From positions 3,316,394 through 3,380,393 of the forward strand of contig NC_019702.1 in the NCBI RefSeq assembly GCF_000317085.1: a stretch of 64,000 nt of DNA. Direction: 5' to 3'. The notes under the pieces are model-generated. The model had not been told where the DNA came from. It made no database searches and saw only the letters and a list, made by a program, of their open reading frames with translations. Of the stretch, positions 53,635 to 62,272 are shown piece after piece; position 1 is the first letter of the stretch, and the number at the start of each line of letters is the position of its first letter. A program made the translations under genes and the position numbers. The DNA comes from Synechococcus sp. PCC 7502 (GTDB lineage Bacteria > Cyanobacteriota > Cyanobacteriia > Pseudanabaenales > Pseudanabaenaceae).

Positions 53635-54474
53635 ATGTTCAACGTCACCGCCCTTTTAATTGATGACTTTGTCAGGCAACTAACATCGGGATATAGTCGC
53701 ACCTTTGGGGGCTACAAACATGACTTTGCGGAAATTATTGCTTGGGCAGGAAGTATGGCTTTAGAAAATATCGCCACCAGTGATGCCCTTTACCATAATG
53801 TTGAACATACAATTTTGGTTACCCTAGTCGGTCAGGAAATTTTACGCGGAAAGCATATTCGCGAGGGGAAAGTATCTCCGGAGGATTGGCTGCATTTTAT
53901 TATTTCCTTGGTATGCCATGACATTGGCTATGTCAAAGGAGTATGTAGGCAGGATCAAGGTGGGAGATATGCCACAGGAGTTAATAATTGTTTAGTAGAT
54001 TTACCCATTGGCGCATCCGATGCCAGCCTAACCCCCTATCATGTTGACCGAGGTAAGTTATTCATCCTTGAGCGTTTTGGTGGACATAGTTTAATTCAAG
54101 CTGAAAAGATTATTGATAACATTGAACTTACCCGATTTCCCGTCCCCGAAACTAGCGATCGCCAAGATACTAGTAGCTATAAAGGACTGGTAAGAGCCGC
54201 AGACCTAATTGGACAACTGAGTGATCCTCGCTACTTAAATAAAATTGGGGCATTGTATTACGAGTTTGAAGAAACAGGGGTAAATAAAGTTTTGGGGTAT
54301 GACCATCCGGGCGATCTGCGCCGAGATTACCCGAAGTTTTACTGGACAAGTGTCTATCCATTTGTGAAGGATGCGTTGTACTATCTTTCCCTAACCCAAC
54401 AGGGACAGGAAATCATGGCTCATCTGTATGCCAATGTATTTGTGGTTGAGCATGAGAAGCTATATGTATCTTGA
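53635..54474 (+). CDS. HD-domain metalloprotein (Npun_R2479 type)
   Basis: A 279-residue protein with an HD phosphohydrolase-like core. Metal ligands are visible in YHNVEHTILVT (H...H), and the HD pair is in LVCHDIGYVKG. Later acidic and aromatic residues YKGLVRAADLIGQLSDPRYL supply the final aspartate (D of AADLIGQ). It resembles cyanobacterial HD-domain metalloproteins of unknown substrate, and a nucleotide phosphohydrolase role is plausible. Start ATG 53635; 50 bp before galE on the same strand. Confidence 0.88.
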   Translation: MFNVTALLIDDFVRQLTSGYSRTFGGYKHDFAEIIAWAGSMALENIATSDALYHNVEHTILVTLVGQEILRGKHIREGKVSPEDWLHFIISLVCHDIGYVKGVCRQDQGGRYATGVNNCLVDLPIGASDASLTPYHVDRGKLFILERFGGHSLIQAEKIIDNIELTRFPVPETSDRQDTSSYKGLVRAADLIGQLSDPRYLNKIGALYYEFEETGVNKVLGYDHPGDLRRDYPKFYWTSVYPFVKDALYYLSLTQQGQEIMAHLYANVFVVEHEKLYVS

Positions 54475-54524
54475 GTTCACAACATTACTTGCTTAATTAC
54501 TTGTTTAATTGAAACTACTTAAAT

Positions 54525-55514
54525 ATGAACAATCCCAACCCTAAGATTTTAGTGACTGGTGGTGCTGGCTATATTGGTTGTCATGCTGTATCGGCATTAC
54601 AAAAGGCTGGTTATGAGGTTTTAATCTTAGATAATTTGGTATATGGACACCGTTACATTGCCGAAGAAGTCCTTAAGGCAGAATTAATTGTGGGAGATAC
54701 AAGCGATCGCCCATTATTAGATCAAATTTTCTCAACCCATAATATTGCTGCGGTGATGCACTTTGCTGCCTATGCCTATGTGGGGGAGTCGGTGACTAAT
54801 CCTGCCAAATACTATAGAAACAATGTGGTTGGTACCCTAACTTTACTAGAGGCAATGGTGGAGGCAAATGTTAACCAGTTTGTATTTTCTTCCACCTGTG
54901 CTACCTATGGAGAGCCAAACCAAGTTCCCATTCCTGAAAGCCATCCCCAAAACCCCATTAATCCCTATGGCATGAGTAAATTAATGGTGGAGCATATACT
55001 TAAAGATTTTGATACTGCCTATAACCTCAAGTCCGTAGCATTTCGTTATTTTAATGCAGCGGGTGCTGATCCAGAGGGCAAAATGGGTGAAGATCACAAT
55101 CCAGAAACCCATCTAATTCCTTTGATTTTGGCAACTGCCCTCGAACAAAGGGATCATATTTCTGTGTTTGGCTCAGACTACCCTACCCCTGATGGGACCT
55201 GTATTCGGGATTATATCCATGTTAATGACTTAGCTGATGCCCATGTTTTAGGCTTAGAGTATTTACGCAAAGGTGGAGAAACTACAGCTTTTAACCTTGG
55301 TAATGGGAATGGCTATTCTGTTAAAGAAGTAATTGAGACAGCTAAAAAAGTTACGCAAAAACCTATTAATGTCGTGATTAGCGATCGCCGTGCGGGAGAC
55401 CCACCTGTATTGGTTGGTAGTAGTGATAGAGCCAGGAATATTCTAGGATGGCAGCCTCAATATGCTGATCTAGAGAAAATTCTTAAACACGCATGGTATT
55501 GGGCAAATCGTTAA
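54525..55514 (+). CDS. galE: UDP-glucose 4-epimerase
   Basis: A 329-residue extended short-chain dehydrogenase. The NAD-binding motif is VTGGAGYIGCHAV, the catalytic triad S in FSSTCATYGEP and Y-x3-K in NPYGMSKLMVE, with YFNAAGADPEG and RDYIHVNDLADAHV as substrate-side signatures. It interconverts UDP-glucose and UDP-galactose for polysaccharide and galactolipid building. Complete. It may be co-transcribed with the HD-domain gene. Confidence 0.95.
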   Translation: MNNPNPKILVTGGAGYIGCHAVSALQKAGYEVLILDNLVYGHRYIAEEVLKAELIVGDTSDRPLLDQIFSTHNIAAVMHFAAYAYVGESVTNPAKYYRNNVVGTLTLLEAMVEANVNQFVFSSTCATYGEPNQVPIPESHPQNPINPYGMSKLMVEHILKDFDTAYNLKSVAFRYFNAAGADPEGKMGEDHNPETHLIPLILATALEQRDHISVFGSDYPTPDGTCIRDYIHVNDLADAHVLGLEYLRKGGETTAFNLGNGNGYSVKEVIETAKKVTQKPINVVISDRRAGDPPVLVGSSDRARNILGWQPQYADLEKILKHAWYWANR

Positions 55515-55526
55515 CTGTTAATCCAA

Positions 55527-55982
55527 CTAGCAGGCAATGGCAAAACTTGATTTTACCTGTTTGCGGAGATGCAGTTGGCGTTCATTTTGATTCCAATATA
55601 CATAATCAAAAATCTGGTGCATAATATACACTCCTCTGCCACACTCTGCTTCCAAGCAGGGAGCTTGAGGTTCAGGTAAAGCCTTGATTTCAGTACCTTG
55701 ATCCTTAACAACCCAGTGATAGGATTCGGCTGACATAAAGAATTCTATCGTTACTTGCCGGGAACTATCTAGTTGATTACCATGCTTAACTGCATTTACT
55801 AAAGCTTCTTGGAGTCCTAACCTCAGGATAAAATGCCACTCTTCGGGAACATCTGCTAGTAGCAAGTCTAGGATAGGACTAGTGTAAAGTGTAGAATCAA
55901 AACAAAGCGTGTAAGCAGTATGCGCCTCAATTGATGTAACAGCCACGCTTAGAACCTCCTGTCCACACTCTATTAATATCAT
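55527..55982 (-). CDS. RsbW-like serine kinase/anti-sigma ATPase domain protein
   Basis: A 151-residue single GHKL domain of the HATPase_c_2 type. N box EALVNAVKHGNQL, G1 region VVKDQGTEIKALPEP and G2-like ECGRGVYIMHQIFDYVYW are present. It is a second partner-switching kinase in this window, distinct from the one at 3131, and here no STAS gene is beside it. Target unknown. Converges with galE 12 bp apart. Confidence 0.88.
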   Translation of the reverse strand: MILIECGQEVLSVAVTSIEAHTAYTLCFDSTLYTSPILDLLLADVPEEWHFILRLGLQEALVNAVKHGNQLDSSRQVTIEFFMSAESYHWVVKDQGTEIKALPEPQAPCLEAECGRGVYIMHQIFDYVYWNQNERQLHLRKQVKSSFAIAC

Positions 55983-56059
55983 TATAGCCTAACTATGGTC
56001 GTCGAGAATTAAATTGACTAAGTAAGGTTACTTAAATTTTCTAAAGTTTTACCTATTGC

Positions 56060-57289
56060 ATGTTTGATCTTAATGAACTACAAATACCTGCCTATCTAGT
56101 CGGTGGGTGGGTGCGCGATCGCCTTTTTAATCGAACTTCTAAGTACTTAGATTTAGATTTTGTGTTACCTGAGCAGGTTGTAGAAACGGCAAGGAGAATC
56201 GCCAAAAATCATGGAGCAGGGTTTGTGTTATTGGATGCAGAGCGACAAATTGCCCGTGTGGTCTTCAAGGATGGGACGGCAGACTTTGCTCAACAAATGG
56301 GAAATTCCATCATTGACGATTTAGGGTGCCGAGACTTTACGATGAATGCGATCGCCATTGATTGCGCCGAACTTTCTACAAGTATCATTAGCCAGATTAA
56401 ATATTTACCAAAATTAATCGATCCGTTTTCAGGGCAGGCAGATATTGAGAGTAGGCAGATACGGATGCTTAGGGAGTCAAACCTGCGGGCAGACCCTCTC
56501 AGAATTTTACGCGCCTATCGTCAAGCTGCTCAACTTGGCTGTGAAATTGAGCCTATAACCCGAAGATGTTTAATTCAGATTGCTCCATCTTTAGAAAATA
56601 CTGCGGCGGAGCGGGTACGCACAGAACTAAGTTACCTATTGGCATTGGGTGAATCTGGAAGCAGGTGGCTCAGTTTAGCTATTGATGACGGGATTTTAGG
56701 GGCATGGATACCAACTAAAAACCTAATGATGGAGCGATTTAAGCTCATAGATGGGGCGATCGCCGAAGTCATAGAGCAATGGCAGGAACTAGATGATTAT
56801 TTTAACCAGATTCTAAGTAGCGATCACTCGGTTACAGTCATTATTAAACTTGCCGCAATTAGTAACAGTGCTACGGCATTGACATCATTGGGGTTTAGCC
56901 GACTCGAACAACGCTGGATCGTGACTTTAATGCGGTATTTACCAATATTTTTAAATTATTTAGATTTAGATCAAAGTATGGTGTCTGCTAGTCAGCAGTA
57001 TCAATTATTTATGGCTATCAAGGAAATGTTCCCAGCTTTGAGTATTTTGGCGATTGCCTCTGGCAAATCTTTGATTAGTGTCATTCCGTGGCTAAATCGA
57101 TGGCTTGCTCCTAATGATCCGATCGCTCACCAAATTCCCCTGATCAATGGCGATGACTTAAAAAATGAACTGGGCTTAAAGTCTGGGGCAAAAATTGGCG
57201 ATGTATTAAACCAACTAAAATTGGCACAGGTTGAGCAAGTTATTACTAATCATGAAAATGCGATCGCCTACGCCAAAACGTTAATTTAA
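56060..57289 (+). CDS. CCA tRNA nucleotidyltransferase / poly(A) polymerase family protein
   Basis: A 409-residue class II nucleotidyltransferase. The head domain has AYLVGGWVRDRLFNR and DLDFVLPEQ (the DxD metal site), then the neck motif DFTMNAIAID, RMLRESNLRADPLRILRAYRQAA and the ATP-selecting region near TAAERVRTELSYLL. Such enzymes add CCA to tRNA 3' ends, which fits the tRNA-Arg gene here that does not encode CCA. In cyanobacteria CCA addition is sometimes split into A-adding and CC-adding enzymes; which this one is cannot be told. No C-terminal HD domain is visible. Confidence 0.88.
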   Translation: MFDLNELQIPAYLVGGWVRDRLFNRTSKYLDLDFVLPEQVVETARRIAKNHGAGFVLLDAERQIARVVFKDGTADFAQQMGNSIIDDLGCRDFTMNAIAIDCAELSTSIISQIKYLPKLIDPFSGQADIESRQIRMLRESNLRADPLRILRAYRQAAQLGCEIEPITRRCLIQIAPSLENTAAERVRTELSYLLALGESGSRWLSLAIDDGILGAWIPTKNLMMERFKLIDGAIAEVIEQWQELDDYFNQILSSDHSVTVIIKLAAISNSATALTSLGFSRLEQRWIVTLMRYLPIFLNYLDLDQSMVSASQQYQLFMAIKEMFPALSILAIASGKSLISVIPWLNRWLAPNDPIAHQIPLINGDDLKNELGLKSGAKIGDVLNQLKLAQVEQVITNHENAIAYAKTLI

Positions 57290-57676
57290 TTACTGTCCTT
57301 CTACCTTACTGCTGTAATCTGCTGCTGATAGGGCAGAATCTAGTTCGCTCAAGTCTTCTACTTCAACTTTAATCATCCATGAATCACCATAGGGATCATT
57401 ACCAATGGTTTCGGGCGAGTCAGCTAAGTCATGATTTACTGCTAACACCTTACCAGTTATGGGCGCATATACATCTCCCACAGCCTTTACTGATTCCACA
57501 GAGCCGAAGGGTAACCCTTTACTAATAGTTTCACCAACTTCAGGTAATTCAATAAACACCACATCACCCAGTTGATCGATCGCAAAGGCAGTAATTCCAA
57601 TTGTTGCGACATTACCCTCCAGACGTATATATTCATGGGAGTCGGTGTACTTTAGATCGTCAGGATAGACAAACAT
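57290..57676 (-). CDS. gcvH: glycine cleavage system H protein
   Basis: A 128-residue lipoyl-carrier protein of the glycine cleavage complex, which matters in photorespiration. The lipoylated lysine is in SVESVKAVGDVYAPITGKV. The N-terminus DDLKYTDSHEYIRLEGNVATIGIT is typical. Its stop lies directly against that of the convergent nucleotidyltransferase gene, and it is 9 bp downstream of terC on the same strand. Confidence 0.96.
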   Translation of the reverse strand: MFVYPDDLKYTDSHEYIRLEGNVATIGITAFAIDQLGDVVFIELPEVGETISKGLPFGSVESVKAVGDVYAPITGKVLAVNHDLADSPETIGNDPYGDSWMIKVEVEDLSELDSALSAADYSSKVEGQ

Positions 57677-57685
57677 ATTTAGCTT

Positions 57686-58429
57686 TTAGTTAATTTTACT
57701 CGACTCTTCAAGGATAGGCTCTTCTAAATCAGGAACTCGTTTTGAGAAACCCCATATAAATATTAAGGCAATACAACTTAGCATCAACCATTCGGGGGGA
57801 ACATAATCATCGGAAAATACCTTAATCAGCAATCTTAGCCCCACTAGAACTACGATTAAATACCCCGCAGGTTCTAAGTTGGAAAATTCACCTAACCATT
57901 TAATAAATAAACCCGCTAAAAACCGCAGGGAGATAATGCCAATTACACCTCCTAAGAGTACTAACCAAGTTTCTTGGGCAACTGCCACTGCCGCTGTGAC
58001 GCTATCTAGGGAAAAGGCTAAATCCGTTAAAGATACAAGTAAGACCACCTCCCATAACTTACTGGCGACTGCCACTGGTTCACCTTCTTCATGCCCTTCA
58101 CTACTAACAAAGAAATATCTACCCGATAACCACAGTAAGTAAACCGCACCCGCTAATTCAAATTGCCAATATTTAATTACCCAAGTTGCAGTCAAAATTA
58201 AGATCACCCTTAAAACAAATGCCCCGATTAATCCGTATCTCAATGCCCATCGTTCCTGCTCGGGATCAGGAAGACTTCTCACAAGGGCAGCTAGGGCGAT
58301 CGCATTATCTGCGGATAAAATTGCCTCTAATAGCACTAGAACTAAAATAGTGGGTAAAGTTTCAGGGCGAACCGACTCGGGATGAAAATCTATTAATTGA
58401 ATAAATATTTGAGCTAATTGATCGAACAT
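57686..58429 (-). CDS. TerC-family membrane protein
   Basis: A 247-residue protein with seven or so membrane helices. The TerC signature residues appear as LLEAILSADNAIALAALVRSL with an acidic pair inside the helix, and later SLTDLAFSLDSVTAAVAVA, a second acidic motif. TerC/Alx proteins export manganese or act in metal loading at the membrane. Plastid relatives are needed for thylakoid biogenesis, so a thylakoid role is possible. It is followed 9 bp later by gcvH, and the two are probably co-transcribed. Confidence 0.92.
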   Translation of the reverse strand: MFDQLAQIFIQLIDFHPESVRPETLPTILVLVLLEAILSADNAIALAALVRSLPDPEQERWALRYGLIGAFVLRVILILTATWVIKYWQFELAGAVYLLWLSGRYFFVSSEGHEEGEPVAVASKLWEVVLLVSLTDLAFSLDSVTAAVAVAQETWLVLLGGVIGIISLRFLAGLFIKWLGEFSNLEPAGYLIVVLVGLRLLIKVFSDDYVPPEWLMLSCIALIFIWGFSKRVPDLEEPILEESSKIN

Positions 58430-58634
58430 GGGCAGTCTAAGAGTTTTTTAAAACCAAGCTATATAAATACTGATTATCACTTAACATTAGGCACCTTGAA
58501 CTATGAACTATAAATGCACTTGCGATCCCCTAGTGAATATTGCACGGTTGTCTTAAATATCGGTATGATTGAGTGCAATCAAATTTTTCAATATAGATTC
58601 ACTAAATTCACTAATCATTCGATAATCTAAAATT

Positions 58635-58724
58635 ATGGACATTTTAACTTTAGGCTGGGTTGGTCTTTTGGCAGTGTTTACCCTTTCCATTGCTTTTGTG
58701 GTTTGGGGACGGAACGGTTTGTAA
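58635..58724 (+). CDS. petN: cytochrome b6f complex subunit VIII (PetN)
   Basis: A 29-residue single-helix subunit read directly: [20 protein letters not shown] then FVVWGRNGL. It matches the canonical PetN ([12 protein letters not shown]...VVWGRNGF) over its whole length. PetN is needed for assembly and stability of the dimeric b6f complex. The petC-petA genes for the same complex begin 384 bp downstream. 205 bp upstream is non-coding. Confidence 0.95.
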   Translation: MDILTLGWVGLLAVFTLSIAFVVWGRNGL

Positions 58725-58750
58725 ATATTTGTTATAAATAGTTTTAAACT

Positions 58751-58930
58751 ATGACCGAAACAGCAGTTATTAATGCTTTCTTCTGGGTTGCGATGTTTCT
58801 CTTAGCTGGAGTTACGGGTGGCGTGGGTTATTTAACATTTTTAGAATGGCGCGATCGCCGTCGCAATGGACAGGATGGCTCAGAGCTAAAAAATCTAAAA
58901 CTTAAAAAATTTAAACAAAAACTTAAATAG
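58751..58930 (+). CDS. 59-aa single-helix membrane protein between petN and petC
   Basis: Read directly: MTETAVINAFFWVAMFLLAG, VTGGVGYLTFLEWRDRRRN, then a lysine-rich tail (LKLKKFKQKLK). One membrane helix (about 8-31) is followed by a strongly basic cytoplasmic or stromal-side tail. No family recognised. It starts 26 bp after petN, so the two are probably co-transcribed. Its position suggests a thylakoid or b6f-related small protein, but this is inference from neighbours only. The helix contains glycines spaced as in packing motifs. Confidence 0.7.
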   Translation: MTETAVINAFFWVAMFLLAGVTGGVGYLTFLEWRDRRRNGQDGSELKNLKLKKFKQKLK

Positions 58931-59107
58931 GAATGACCATGTAACATTTCGTTGCAATTTGCTAGGACTGAAGCTCGTAAATTGTCGATATGATAAAAGA
59001 TGTGAAAAAATGAAACAAAATGTAATAGGCAAGGAGCTTAGTAATTAGCCTTTAAACTATTACCAGTCTGTTTCCAAGAAATATACATAAGGATTAAATT
59101 TATAAAT

Positions 59108-59644
59108 ATGAGTCAAGCTTCAATCAGTGATGTACCAAGCATGGGTCGTCGCCAATTTATGAATGTGCTTTTAGGTGGAGCAGTTGGCACCACTGTTTTA
59201 GGTGCGTTATATCCTGTAGTTCAATACTTTGTCCCGCCTTCGAGCGGTGGTAGTGGTGGTGGGGTTACAGCCAAAGATGCCCTAGGCAAAGATATTATTG
59301 CTTCTCAGTTTTTAGATTCCCATCAAGTTGGCGATCATGTTCTTGCCCAAGGTTTAAAAGGCGATCCTACTTACATTATTGTTACAGACAGTAAAGAAGT
59401 TGCCAACTTTGGTTTGAATGCGGTTTGTACCCATTTAGGCTGTGTTGTCCCCTGGAATACCGCCGAAAATAAGTTTATGTGTCCTTGTCATGGGTCTCAG
59501 TATGACAGCACGGGTAAAAAAGTACGGGGTCCTGCTCCGCTATCGCTGGCTCTAGTCCATGCTCAAGTGTCCGATGATAAGGTGCAGTTTTTACCTTGGA
59601 CTGAAACCGACTTCCGCACTGATGAAGCTCCTTGGTGGGTTTAA
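59108..59644 (+). CDS. petC: cytochrome b6f Rieske iron-sulfur protein
   Basis: A 178-residue Rieske subunit. A twin-arginine-like [16 protein letters not shown] precedes the single membrane helix, then a glycine-rich hinge (SSGGSGGGV). The [2Fe-2S] ligands are C107-T-H109-LGC112 and C125-PC-H128-GS, with the two extra cysteines for the disulfide. It accepts electrons from plastoquinol in the b6f complex. petA follows 62 bp later, as usual in cyanobacteria. Confidence 0.97.
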   Translation: MSQASISDVPSMGRRQFMNVLLGGAVGTTVLGALYPVVQYFVPPSSGGSGGGVTAKDALGKDIIASQFLDSHQVGDHVLAQGLKGDPTYIIVTDSKEVANFGLNAVCTHLGCVVPWNTAENKFMCPCHGSQYDSTGKKVRGPAPLSLALVHAQVSDDKVQFLPWTETDFRTDEAPWWV

Positions 59645-59706
59645 TGGTATCAGTGGCACTCAGATTTTTAACATACCCTCATAACTACCATAACTATCAA
59701 TAATCC

Positions 59707-60660
59707 ATGAAGAGAAATTTATTTTTGGCGATCGCCCTAGTGGTTCTAATTTTTAATGGACTAGTGGCATCTCCAGCGCAAGCCTATCCCTACTATGCCC
59801 AAGCTGCCTATGAGAATCCTAGGGAAGCTACTGGACGTATTGTCTGTGCCAACTGTCACCTAGCGCAAAAGCCCACCCAGTTGGAACTACCCCAATCTGT
59901 TAAGCCCGACACTGTATTTGAGGCAGTTGTTAAAATCCCCTATGATCATAGTCAACAGCAGGTTTTAGCTGATGGTAGTAAAGGTGGCTTGAATGTCGGG
60001 GCTGTAATCGTTCTACCGGAAGGTTTTAAGATTGCCCCCGAAGATCGCCTCTCTGAAGAACTAAAGGAAAAGACTAAGGATATTTACTATCAACCCTATA
60101 GTGATACCAAGGAAAATATTGTTATAGTTGGTCCAATTCCTGGGGATGAATATTCGGAAATCATATTTCCCGTACTTTCCCCCGATCCTAACACCGATAA
60201 AAATGTCAGTTTCCTCAAATATCCCGTTCATGTCGGAGCCAATAGAGGTAGAGGACAGGTTTACCCCACAGGAGCTAAGAGTAATAATGTGCAGTGGACT
60301 GCGCCCGTTGCAGGTACAGTTAGCAAAATCACGGAAATACCTCCCAATGAAGAAGAAGATACCTACGGTGGTTATGCTGTAACTATTCAGCCTGAAAATG
60401 GTAAAGCTGTAACTGAAGAAATCTTGGCGGGTGCAAATTTACTGGTTTCCGAAGGTCAAGTGGTAAAAGCGGGAGAAGCCTTAACTTCTAATCCTAATGT
60501 TGGTGGCTTTGGTCAAGTAGATGGTGAAATTGTGCTTCAAGACCCCAGAAGAATTCAGTGGTTATTAGCCTTCTTTGCTTCAATATTTGTAACCCAAATT
60601 ATGTTGGTTTTGAAGAAAAAACAAGTGGAAAAAGTCCAAGCTGTGGAGTTGAATTTCTAA
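59707..60660 (+). CDS. petA: cytochrome f
   Basis: A 317-residue c-type cytochrome. Signal peptide (about 1-26, ending SPAQA) leaves a mature N-terminal Y27, the axial haem ligand (YPYYAQ). The haem site is C47-AN-C50-H51. The C-terminal anchor helix ([21 protein letters not shown]) is present with [15 protein letters not shown]. It passes electrons to plastocyanin or cytochrome c6. Complete; a terminator follows. Confidence 0.97.
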   Translation: MKRNLFLAIALVVLIFNGLVASPAQAYPYYAQAAYENPREATGRIVCANCHLAQKPTQLELPQSVKPDTVFEAVVKIPYDHSQQQVLADGSKGGLNVGAVIVLPEGFKIAPEDRLSEELKEKTKDIYYQPYSDTKENIVIVGPIPGDEYSEIIFPVLSPDPNTDKNVSFLKYPVHVGANRGRGQVYPTGAKSNNVQWTAPVAGTVSKITEIPPNEEEDTYGGYAVTIQPENGKAVTEEILAGANLLVSEGQVVKAGEALTSNPNVGGFGQVDGEIVLQDPRRIQWLLAFFASIFVTQIMLVLKKKQVEKVQAVELNF

Positions 60661-60722
60661 CTAATTTTTAATTCTAATTTTGATTGTGATTTTATAGTCA
60701 AACGGCTATGCAAGGATCGAAG

Positions 60723-60748
60723 AGTGGGCAGTTGTCCGCTTTTTTTTT
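60723..60748 (+). terminator. rho-independent terminator after petA
   Basis: Stem AGTGGG (60723-60728) / TCCGCT (60735-60740) with two G-U pairs and a 6-nt loop, followed by eight Ts. It lies about 60 bp after the petA stop and closes the petC-petA unit. Confidence 0.75.
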
Positions 60749-60771
60749 AGGTAATAACAAAGCTGTAAATT

Positions 60772-61548
60772 ATGACAACCCTACTTTCTGTGCATAAAGT
60801 TAGCCGACGGTTTAGTGGATTATTGGCGATTGATCGGGTATCTTTTACGGTAGAGTCAGGGGAAATATTTGGACTGATTGGTCCGAATGGAGCAGGCAAA
60901 ACCACGATGTTTAACTTGATTACGGGCTTAATTCGTCCTAGTAGCGGCGAAATTATCTATCAAGATCAAAGCATAAGTCGATCGCAGCCCTATAAAATTG
61001 CTCAAACAGGAATTGCCAGAACATTTCAAAATTTACGCCTATTTGGGAATCTTTCCGTTTTAGAAAATGTAGCGATCGCCCATCATATCCATACAAAATC
61101 TAATTTAATTGCTAGTATTTGGGGAACAAAGTTGGCAAGGGCAGAGGAACAGGAAATTCAATTGCGATCGTATCAGCTACTGGAGTTAGTAGGATTAGAG
61201 TCTAAATCTTCCCAACTGGCACATAATCTTCCCTATGGCGATCAGCGCAGGTTAGAACTAGCAAGGGCATTGGCATTACGACCACAGTTGCTGTTATTAG
61301 ATGAACCTGCGGCGGGAATGAATCCTACGGAGAAAGCTACCCTTAGTGATTTAATTCGCAAAATTCGATCGCTATTTAATTTGACGATTATTATGATTGA
61401 GCATCATGTCCCTTTAGTTATGGGTTTGTGCGATCGCATTGCCGTCTTAGATTTTGGACAGCTAATCGCTTTAGGTATCCCTGAAGTTGTTAAAAATGAT
61501 CCGCAGGTAATCGCCGCCTATCTTGGGGATGATGCTGGAGTTAGTTGA
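60772..61548 (+). CDS. branched-chain amino acid/urea-type ABC ATPase (LivG-like)
   Basis: A 258-residue ABC ATPase. Walker A GPNGAGKTTMFNLITGL, Q-loop RTFQNLRLFGNLSVLENV, a signature-like segment LPYGDQRRLELARALALRPQ (LSGG replaced by PYGD, as usual in LivG/UrtD), Walker B LLLLDEPAAGMNP and H-loop IEHHVPLVMGLCD. The NPTE-type ending PAAGMNPTEK is the LivG pattern. It pairs with the LivF-like ATPase 12 bp downstream. No permease or substrate-binding gene is in the window, so the cargo (amino acids or urea) is not known. Confidence 0.93.
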   Translation: MTTLLSVHKVSRRFSGLLAIDRVSFTVESGEIFGLIGPNGAGKTTMFNLITGLIRPSSGEIIYQDQSISRSQPYKIAQTGIARTFQNLRLFGNLSVLENVAIAHHIHTKSNLIASIWGTKLARAEEQEIQLRSYQLLELVGLESKSSQLAHNLPYGDQRRLELARALALRPQLLLLDEPAAGMNPTEKATLSDLIRKIRSLFNLTIIMIEHHVPLVMGLCDRIAVLDFGQLIALGIPEVVKNDPQVIAAYLGDDAGVS

Positions 61549-61560
61549 TTAGTTAAAGTT

Positions 61561-62271
61561 ATGCAACCTCTACTGGAAATTCGGAATCTATCGGTTAACT
61601 ATGGCGCAATTCAAGCTTTGCAAAATATTAATCTGGAAGTGCAAGTAGGGGAAATCGTCACCCTGATCGGGGCAAATGGCGCAGGTAAAAGCACTACCCT
61701 AAAAGCAATTTCACGGTTGGTAAATCCTGTAGGTGGAGAGATTTTCTATGATGGTAAAAATATTGCGAATCTTTCTAGCGATCGCCTCGTTAAACTTGGT
61801 ACTGCCCAAAGCCCAGAAGGACGTAGAGTTTTAGCTAGACAAACTGTGTTAGCCAACTTGGAATTAGGGGCATACACGCGATCAGACACTTGGGGCATAA
61901 AAGCCGATCTGGAAAAGCAGTTTTTAATCTTCCCTCGCCTCAAAGAACGTCAACAGCAATTGGCAGGAACCTTAAGCGGTGGAGAACAGCAAATGCTAGC
62001 GATCGCCCGTGCGGTTATGAGTCGCCCTAAATTGTTACTGTTAGATGAACCTAGTCTGGGGCTGGCTCCACAAATTGTCCAAGAAATATTTGGGGTGATT
62101 CGTCAACTGCGCCAAGATGGAGTCACGATTTTATTAGTTGAACAAAACGCTAATCTAGCTCTGCAAACTGCGGATCGGGCTTATGTTTTGGAAGCAGGAA
62201 AATTAACAATATCTGATCGGGCAGCTAACTTACTTCAAGATGAAAAAATCCGTAAAGCATACTTTGGGTAG
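61561..62271 (+). CDS. branched-chain amino acid/urea-type ABC ATPase (LivF-like)
   Basis: A 236-residue ABC ATPase. Walker A GANGAGKSTTLKAIS, Q-loop region QSPEGRRVLARQTVLANLELGA, signature LSGGEQQMLAIARAVM, Walker B LLLDEPSLGLAP and H-loop VEQNANLALQTAD are all present. LivF-type features are the EGR..F..LTV-like segment and the LVEQN ending. It forms the second nucleotide-binding subunit together with the LivG-like protein just upstream. It converges with hflX, 1 bp apart. Confidence 0.93.
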   Translation: MQPLLEIRNLSVNYGAIQALQNINLEVQVGEIVTLIGANGAGKSTTLKAISRLVNPVGGEIFYDGKNIANLSSDRLVKLGTAQSPEGRRVLARQTVLANLELGAYTRSDTWGIKADLEKQFLIFPRLKERQQQLAGTLSGGEQQMLAIARAVMSRPKLLLLDEPSLGLAPQIVQEIFGVIRQLRQDGVTILLVEQNANLALQTADRAYVLEAGKLTISDRAANLLQDEKIRKAYFG

Positions 62272-62272
62272 A

